The notes under the pieces were generated by a model that did no database searches, had not been told where the DNA came from, and worked only from the letters and a program-made list of their open reading frames with translations. Below, piece by piece: positions 59,541 through 64,000 of a DNA stretch of 64,000 nucleotides (the stretch's first letter is position 1; the number at the start of each line of letters is the position of its first letter). The stretch is from Acinetobacter sp. WCHAc010034 (GTDB taxonomy: Bacteria; Pseudomonadota; Gammaproteobacteria; Pseudomonadales; Moraxellaceae), in assembly GCF_001696615.3 (NCBI RefSeq), contig NZ_CP032279.1:310001-374000 (forward strand), read 5' to 3'. Position numbers and translations under genes: made by a program.

Positions 59541-60232
59541 GAGATTTAATTGTCCAATGGCTGACTGAAGTCACTGCGCCGTTCTGGAAAAGCTCGCTGT
59601 CGATTGACCAGTTCGTGACTGCCCTGCAGGAAACCTTCCACATGGTGTTCTTCGCCATGCTGTTCGGCTGCATTTGGGGCTTTATTCAAGCCATTATTCT
59701 GTTTACCTCCCGCCCTGCCGGCATTTTGCCGAACCGTATTATTTATCACGGCCTGAACCCGATTGTGAATGCGCTGCGTTCCCTGCCCTTTATTATCCTG
59801 CTGATTGCGGTGATTCCGCTGACTAAAGTCCTGGTTGGCACATCGATTGGCACTTGGGCGGCTATTGTGCCTTTAACGATTTATGTCGGCCCGTATATTG
59901 GCCGCCTGATTGAAACTTCTTTGCTGGAAGTGAATGAAGGCATTATTGAATCCGCGCAAGCGATGGGCGCTTCGCCGTGGCAGATTATTTTCAAGTTTGT
60001 GCTGCCGGAGTCACGCAGTTCGCTGATCTTGAATTTAACCACAGCAACCATCAGCCTGATTGGCGCAACCGCAATGGCCGGCGCAGTTGGCGCAGGCGGT
60101 ATTGGCGACTTGGCGATTTCTTACGGCTATCAGCGTTTTGATACCAGCGTGGTGATTTTAACTGTAATTGTGCTGCTGATTTTAGTGCAATTGGTGCAAA
60201 GCCTAGGCGACTGGCTGTCACGCATGCGCTAA
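59537..60232 (+). CDS. metI: Methionine ABC transporter permease MetI
   Basis: The 231-aa inner-membrane protein has five predicted helices and the ABC-permease EAA-type loop ESAQAMGASPWQIIFKFVLP (about 136-155). With MetN it forms the D-methionine and L-methionine importer. Its start overlaps metN (ATGA). A terminator follows 19 nt after the stop, ending the operon. The adjacent region downstream is an accessory slot. Confidence 0.94.
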   Translation: MRDLIVQWLTEVTAPFWKSSLSIDQFVTALQETFHMVFFAMLFGCIWGFIQAIILFTSRPAGILPNRIIYHGLNPIVNALRSLPFIILLIAVIPLTKVLVGTSIGTWAAIVPLTIYVGPYIGRLIETSLLEVNEGIIESAQAMGASPWQIIFKFVLPESRSSLILNLTTATISLIGATAMAGAVGAGGIGDLAISYGYQRFDTSVVILTVIVLLILVQLVQSLGDWLSRMR

Positions 60233-60250
60233 GCGCTTCTTTCGTTTTTT

Positions 60251-60277
60251 AAAGCCTGCAGAATATGCAGGCTTTTT
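60251..60277 (+). terminator. Terminator downstream of metI
   Basis: AAAGCCTGCA and TGCAGGCTTT form a perfect 10-bp stem with a 5-nt loop and a T-run. Confidence 0.93.
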
Positions 60278-60388
60278 AATGCTTTGCCTCTAAATAATCA
60301 TTCACACCTAACCTTATTAAATATGGATATGCTATTTTCAGCGTTTTTCGATATTCAACACGAGTATAAGATAGAATGGTCAAGCTTA

Positions 60389-61191
60389 AAAAGCCGGTGG
60401 TGTTTTAAAAAGTATGCTGACATTAAATGAAGCCATTATTGATGTAAAAGAAGGTTAAGTCGAAGGCTTTAAAATGGTTTTCAAGCTTTTTGGAGAAATT
60501 GCAACTTCTTCTAAAACCACGCCTTATTCGATGCCTTATTTTGCAATTATTACCTTCAATTCCTACAGTAAACAACTTACCAATACTTTGCTTGCAGTTT
60601 TTAAAAGCAGTGATGAAACTGTCCCAATGATCACTTGCAATTCGGGTGTAGTGAATACCTAATTGTTTAAGCTTTGTCTTCAACCTTTGGACTGTAGCTA
60701 AATCTCTCTTACCCCAAACATAAGCAACAATCTCACCTGTTTCTCGATGGTAGGCGTAAATAAGCCATTGTTTATTATTTTTATTTCCAACAAAAGTCCA
60801 GAATTCATCTACTTCGAGAGATTCATAATGACTTTGTTTAGGCTGAATTTGATAGGCCGATTCAGTTAAAGTCCGTAAGACTTTACCGATACTAATGCGC
60901 TCAACTTCAGCGATATCTCGTATACCGCTGCCTCTGACCATTAACTGTAATATTTTACGAGTAATGCCAGAATTACATCCTAGATAGCTCAGAGCATGGT
61001 CACCAATAAACTGACGTTTGCAGTCTTTGCATTGGTAGTTTTGTTTCCCATCTACTTTGATGCCATTTTTCTTTATACTGTCACTGAGGCAGGTTGGACA
61101 TTTGATTTCTAGAGTTATTTGCATTTCTCTATTTTATCAAAATTCAACCTGCTTTTTTTTAGCATACTTTTTGATACACCACCAAAAAGCC
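60389..61191 (-). mobile_element. IS1-family insertion sequence with 8-bp target duplication
   Basis: The element spans 60397-61183 (787 bp). The ends are imperfect inverted repeats of about 23 bp: GGTGGTGTTTTAAAAAGTAT on the left and GGTGGTGTATCAAAAAGTAT on the right (minus strand), followed by GCT in both. It is flanked by the perfect 8-bp direct repeat AAAAAGCC (60389-60396 and 61184-61191). The size, end sequence and 8-bp duplication fit IS1-type elements. Intact ends, intact transposase and exact duplication indicate recent, possibly still active insertion. Confidence 0.93.
60423..61124 (-). CDS. IS1-family transposase (single reading frame)
   Basis: The 233-aa protein has an N-terminal zinc-finger/HTH part (CPTCLSDSIKKNGIKV, then NYQCKDCKRQF, about 9-39) like InsA, and the C-terminal DDE-type catalytic region like InsB (LEVDEFWTFVGNKNNKQWLI, ASDHWDSFITAF, RIRRGFRRSCNFSKKLENH). 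In classical IS1 these are joined by frameshifting; here they lie in one continuous frame, as in the single-ORF subgroups of the family. It spans almost the whole element and seems intact. Confidence 0.92.
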   Translation of the reverse strand: MQITLEIKCPTCLSDSIKKNGIKVDGKQNYQCKDCKRQFIGDHALSYLGCNSGITRKILQLMVRGSGIRDIAEVERISIGKVLRTLTESAYQIQPKQSHYESLEVDEFWTFVGNKNNKQWLIYAYHRETGEIVAYVWGKRDLATVQRLKTKLKQLGIHYTRIASDHWDSFITAFKNCKQSIGKLFTVGIEGNNCKIRHRIRRGFRRSCNFSKKLENHFKAFDLTFFYINNGFI

Positions 61192-61318
61192 TAGGGCATT
61201 AAAATTATAAGTAATACCAATAATTTAGTTTTGGAAGTTTAAAAACACTTATCTTCACATGCCCTAAGAAATAAAAAGATTAAGTATTCAACTTATAAAA
61301 TAATGACAAAATAGACAA

Positions 61319-61540
61319 TTAATTAGACTCGATGTCATACACCCAGTTTCGTGCTTGTTGGTCTGTTGTCGTTTCACATACATAGTAATCTTGATCCCAC
61401 GCGTCTTGATGGAAGATTTCCATTTTTCGATAGGTCACTTGTTTGCCATTTTCCACACAGATAAAGCTATCACCTTGGTCTTTGACTTGAGTTCCATTGA
61501 GGAAACCACCAATACAGAGGGATCGGGATTGTGAAGGCAT
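61319..61540 (-). CDS. Small hypothetical protein, phage-like
   Basis: The 73-aa protein begins MPSQSRSLCIGGFLNGTQVK and ends NWVYDIESN. It has no signal peptide or membrane helix. Short proteins with the pattern LCIGGFxNG are, as I recall, found in Acinetobacter prophage-like regions, but no function is known. No good ribosome site is visible before the ATG. It lies between the IS1-type element and the broken DUF4365 gene in the variable slot. Confidence 0.55.
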   Translation of the reverse strand: MPSQSRSLCIGGFLNGTQVKDQGDSFICVENGKQVTYRKMEIFHQDAWDQDYYVCETTTDQQARNWVYDIESN

Positions 61541-62180
61541 TTTTTACACACAAAAAATATAATGACGTATTTTACATCATTTTAGAGGTTGCATATTTAG
61601 ATCAAATAAGATTATAATTTTAATGCAGTTTTTCTCAATGCTAGTTCAAGAATTGTCCTATAAAGACAAAATTGCGTGTAGTCTTTTCAAAAACTATATT
61701 CGTTTTAGTGTTACCCGTTGGGATTTACTGCATTTCTCCTCTTCTTTTTTCAAAAACTGAATAAAACCAAATTTTTTCACTAATTACATTTCCTTTAATA
61801 TCTATAATTTTATCTCTCTTTAATATTACTTGTACTAAGCTGCTATCTCTGTATGTAAAAGATACCAATGCTTTCAAACTTAAATAATCTCGAACCAGTA
61901 TCAAACCATCACCTTTATGGTAAGCAATTTCAATTCTCTCCCCTAGTCTTTGATAATCCTTTATTAATCTAATCATCTTTCTGGCGACTGGTAATAGCAA
62001 CCAAGATGCTACTATCCTGTTATTCGCTCGTCCTTTGCGTGTGATATGTTTCCAACCCATTCTATTAACTAAAATGCGTCCTAATTTAGGATGGAAATGT
62101 TCATTAGTATTTAAGGCCCAGTTTTTATAATAATTCCAAGCTTCCCTTTTTAAATAAGTGTTTTTACCTAGGGCGTGTCC

Positions 62181-62702
62181 TCATTTGGCTTTGCACCAAA
62201 TAAACATGCAAGCAATGTAAATCATAGACTGATAATTTCGTGCAAGCTTATCAAATCGGGTTGCAATCGCTCGAAAATGTTTTAACCTCGCAAACGCATT
62301 CTCAACTAAATGCCTTAATCGATATAGATATTTATCAAATTCTTTATTTAATCTTTTACTATTTGATCTCATTGGAATAATTGGGATCATATTTTTATTT
62401 TTAATAAATATTCTGATGGTCTCAGCATCATATCCCTTATCTGCAATTAAATAATCTGCTTCTTCTACAACCTCTATCAATTGCTCTGCAACTTGGCTAT
62501 CGTGGACTTGACCCCCAGTGATTTTAAAATCAATCGGTAATCCATTCGCGTCGGTTGCAAGATGTATTTTTGTTGTTCGCCCACCACGTGATTGTCCAAT
62601 TGCTCTTTCGAAACCATTCCGAGCTCCACTTGCATGCTGATGCACGCGTATGTAGCTTCCGTCAATGAATACCCATTCTTGATCCAAGACGCCTCGTAAT
62701 CT
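62181..62702 (-). CDS. IS5-family transposase, downstream frame (orfB, DDE domain)
   Basis: The frame, open from just upstream of 62702, gives 173 residues including VFIDGSYIRVHQHASG (first Asp), YLIADKGYDAETIR (second Asp) and RHLVENAFARLKHFR (Glu), the DDE catalytic triad of IS5-type transposases. It is reached by -1 frameshifting from orfA, making a fusion of about 250 aa; a TTG at 62687 is the only internal start candidate. The coordinates begin at the first codon read after the shift. Confidence 0.88.
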   Translation of the reverse strand, partial: RLRGVLDQEWVFIDGSYIRVHQHASGARNGFERAIGQSRGGRTTKIHLATDANGLPIDFKITGGQVHDSQVAEQLIEVVEEADYLIADKGYDAETIRIFIKNKNMIPIIPMRSNSKRLNKEFDKYLYRLRHLVENAFARLKHFRAIATRFDKLARNYQSMIYIACMFIWCKAK

Positions 62703-62932
62703 AAAAAAAATTTATTCCACAATCCCTTACTTGCCCAACGATTAAAACGATTATAAGCAGTTTGCCAAGGACAAAATTCTTGAGGAATATCACGCCATGT
62801 CGCGCCTGTACGCAGTTTCCATAAGATAGCTTCCATGATATTTCTACTATTCTTTGAACAGTAGCAACCGTGCAATCGCATTGTATCCTGGATTTGCTGC
62901 CAAATATTATCTGTTAAAAGAGTACGTGCCAT
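62477..62932 (-). CDS. IS5-family transposase, upstream frame (orfA)
   Basis: The 151-aa frame starts MARTLLTDNIWQQIQDTMRL and carries the N-terminal DNA-binding part with MEAILWKLRTGATWRDIPQE and YNRFNRWASKGLW, standard for DUF4096-type IS5 transposases. The useful part ends near codon 77, where the slippery sequence U-UUU-UUA (62708-62702) lets ribosomes shift -1 into orfB. Beyond that point the frame encodes unrelated sequence. Confidence 0.88.
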   Translation of the reverse strand: MARTLLTDNIWQQIQDTMRLHGCYCSKNSRNIMEAILWKLRTGATWRDIPQEFCPWQTAYNRFNRWASKGLWNKFFLDYEASWIKNGYSLTEATYACISMQVELGMVSKEQLDNHVVGEQQKYILQPTRMDYRLILKSLGVKSTIAKLQSN

Positions 62933-63580
62933 TGAATAATATTGAAATACAAGTAATTTGGAATATTATTTTAAGTCTTTAAAATCCATTCTTCAAATGA
63001 GAACACGCCCTAGTGCTATTGGTAAACAATCATCATTTTTGATAAATAATTTATCCAACTTGTATTCATTAACCTTGTCACCGCATAATTTATGAAATTC
63101 ACTCTTTGTATGTAAATTTAACTTATTTTTCTTAGGGACTCTTATTAAATTCCTATTACTCTGACAATAAGCAGCATTATCTTTCAAGTCTACCCAATAG
63201 CCATCCAATGCTTTATTATCTGGGTTATCAAAATTATAATTGTCAGCATCAATAAAAATTAAGATTGATGGCGACTCAACTTTATTCCATCTTTCACGAT
63301 GAGATTCAATATAATCACTACCAACTTTAACTCCAATATGATCTGGGTCTATGTTTCTAAGAACTTTATACCCACCGGTCTTACCACATTTTATTTGAAC
63401 AAAAATCACACCTCCCGTTTCAATAACGTTACTTCTACCCTTTCGCATTATTATCATGCCATCAAAAGCATTATCATTTTTAGCAAAATAGTCCTGCCAG
63501 CCACAAAAAATACGATTCTCAATAAAACCTGTAACCGTTTGCACACCCAAATTATCTAAGATTCTATTGTCTATTCTCAT

Positions 63581-63612
63581 AAAAAAAGCCCCACCTAAGT
63601 GGGACTTTTATA
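63581..63612 (-). terminator. Terminator downstream of acnB
   Basis: On the minus strand AGTCCCAC and GTGGGGCT pair (one G-T) around TTAG and are followed by seven T. It lies 28 nt after the acnB stop and ends directly against the start of the DUF4365 gene. Confidence 0.88.
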
Positions 63613-63639
63613 AACTACTTCAACTTAATTATCAATCAA

Positions 63640-64000
63640 TTAAGTCAATTGAGCAGCAGCAATTTTTTTGGTATCAACATTCGCAGCAGCGTCAGTGTAG
63701 TCGCCCATTTTGTCGAAGCTTAAGTATTGGTAGATGTCAGCAGACATGCTATCAATTTGAGTTGCATACTGTTGGTATTCTTCTGGAGTTGGTAATTTAC
63801 CAAGTACAGCAGCAACAGATGCAAGTTCAGCAGACGCTAAGTAAACGTTCGCACCTTGACCTAAACGGTTCGGGAAGTTACGTGTAGAAGTCGATACACA
63901 CGTTGTGTTCGGCGCTACACGCGCTTGGTTACCCATACATAATGAACAGCCCGGCATTTCAGTACGCGCGCCAGCTTTACCATAAGTATTGTAGAAACCT
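63640..64000 (-). CDS. acnB: Aconitate hydratase B, C-terminal part (partial)
   Basis: The last 119 codons are in the window; the rest lies beyond its end. The visible segment GFYNTYGKAGARTEMPGCSL, then CMGNQARV and STSTRNFPNRLGQGANVYLA, contains cysteine ligands of the 4Fe-4S cluster (CSLC) and the active-site region of AcnB, the main TCA-cycle aconitase. The stop is followed by a terminator, and the gene forms the right border of the variable slot. Confidence 0.96.
   Translation of the reverse strand, partial: GFYNTYGKAGARTEMPGCSLCMGNQARVAPNTTCVSTSTRNFPNRLGQGANVYLASAELASVAAVLGKLPTPEEYQQYATQIDSMSADIYQYLSFDKMGDYTDAAANVDTKKIAAAQLT

Larger units (their letters stand above)
62169..63012 (-). 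mobile_element. IS5-family (IS427-group-like) insertion sequence with TA target duplication
   Basis: The element is 62171-63010 (840 bp). Inverted ends GGGCGTGTCCTCATTTG (left) and GGGCGTGTTCTCATTTG (right, minus strand) differ at one of 17 bases. TA flanks both sides (62169-62170, 63011-63012). Two overlapping transposase frames joined by a frameshift signal are characteristic of the IS427 group. Both frames are open, so the element is likely functional. Confidence 0.92.
61725..63580 (-). pseudogene. DUF4365-type gene interrupted by an IS5-family element
   Basis: The 5' part (63580-63011, 190 codons) encodes MRIDNRILDNLGVQTVTGFI and a segment FVQIKCGKTGGYKV...GYWVDLKD that fits the N-terminal DUF4365 domain, thought to be nuclease-like. 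The 3' part (62168-61725, 147 codons plus stop) continues with GKNTYLKREAWNYYKNW, then GWKHITRKGRANNR and a basic C-terminal region I do not recognise. The insertion 62171-63010 splits them. Deleting it with one TA copy joins CTA to GGT in frame and restores 337 codons. The gene starts immediately after the acnB terminator. Confidence 0.87.

Overview
The window is a stretch of Gammaproteobacterial chromosome whose gene content and protein sequences point to Acinetobacter (Moraxellaceae). Supporting signs are the pyrH-frr-uppS-cdsA-dxr-rseP-bamA-skp-lpxD-fabZ-lpxA envelope cluster, the eno-ftsB-ispD cluster, a BenM/CatM-type LysR protein very close to the Acinetobacter baylyi proteins, and XerC/XerD 'pdif' sites of the kind known from Acinetobacter plasmids. 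The species cannot be fixed from the sequence alone.

Layout. 1-1820: end of the cydABX-ybgE operon (cytochrome bd oxidase). 1937-8247: a secreted M66-type metalloprotease, an unknown protein, a histidine phosphatase, cysQ, yrfG and hslR. 8393-11452: recA, recX, the SRP RNA (opposite strand) and cpoB. 11505-23872 (all minus): lpxA, fabZ, lpxD, skp, bamA, rseP, dxr, cdsA, uppS, frr, pyrH and rimO, which together serve lipid A, outer-membrane protein, isoprenoid, phospholipid and undecaprenyl synthesis. 24215-26789: ntrB-ntrC. 26852-33531 (minus): a small zinc-ribbon-like protein, rodA, ispD, ftsB, eno, kdsA and pyrG. 33758-44792: a lipoprotein, several LysR regulators, alpha/beta hydrolases, fadH divergent from a padR-hydrolase pair with two palindromic operators between them, and map. 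45139-51935: brnQ, small membrane proteins, an amino-acid permease, an Lrp-type regulator and a NYN-domain protein.

The accessory part begins near 52000. A probable 72-nt sRNA (52111-52182) is followed by an array of XerC/XerD recombination sites (52457, 53441, 53509, 54552, and a degenerate one at 55001). The sites alternate in orientation and enclose one gene each: a short-chain dehydrogenase, then an ankyrin-repeat protein; an orphan AT-rich gene lies next to them. This is the architecture of plasmid 'dif modules', here sitting between housekeeping genes. It is the most interesting structure in the window. A metal-related pair (DUF2946 protein plus Met/His-rich outer-membrane channel) and the metQ-metN-metI methionine importer follow.

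Between metI and acnB (63640 to the window end) lies a second variable slot. It holds an intact IS1-family element with an 8-bp target duplication, a small hypothetical gene, and a DUF4365-type gene cut in two by an IS5-family (IS427-group-like) element. Removing that element and one TA copy restores a single 337-codon frame. The IS transposase itself carries a classical -1 slippery heptamer.

Limits: all calls come from reading the sequence and remembered family motifs; no alignments, structure predictions or database searches were run. Start codons are my choice where several were possible, and operator, promoter and sRNA calls are predictions.
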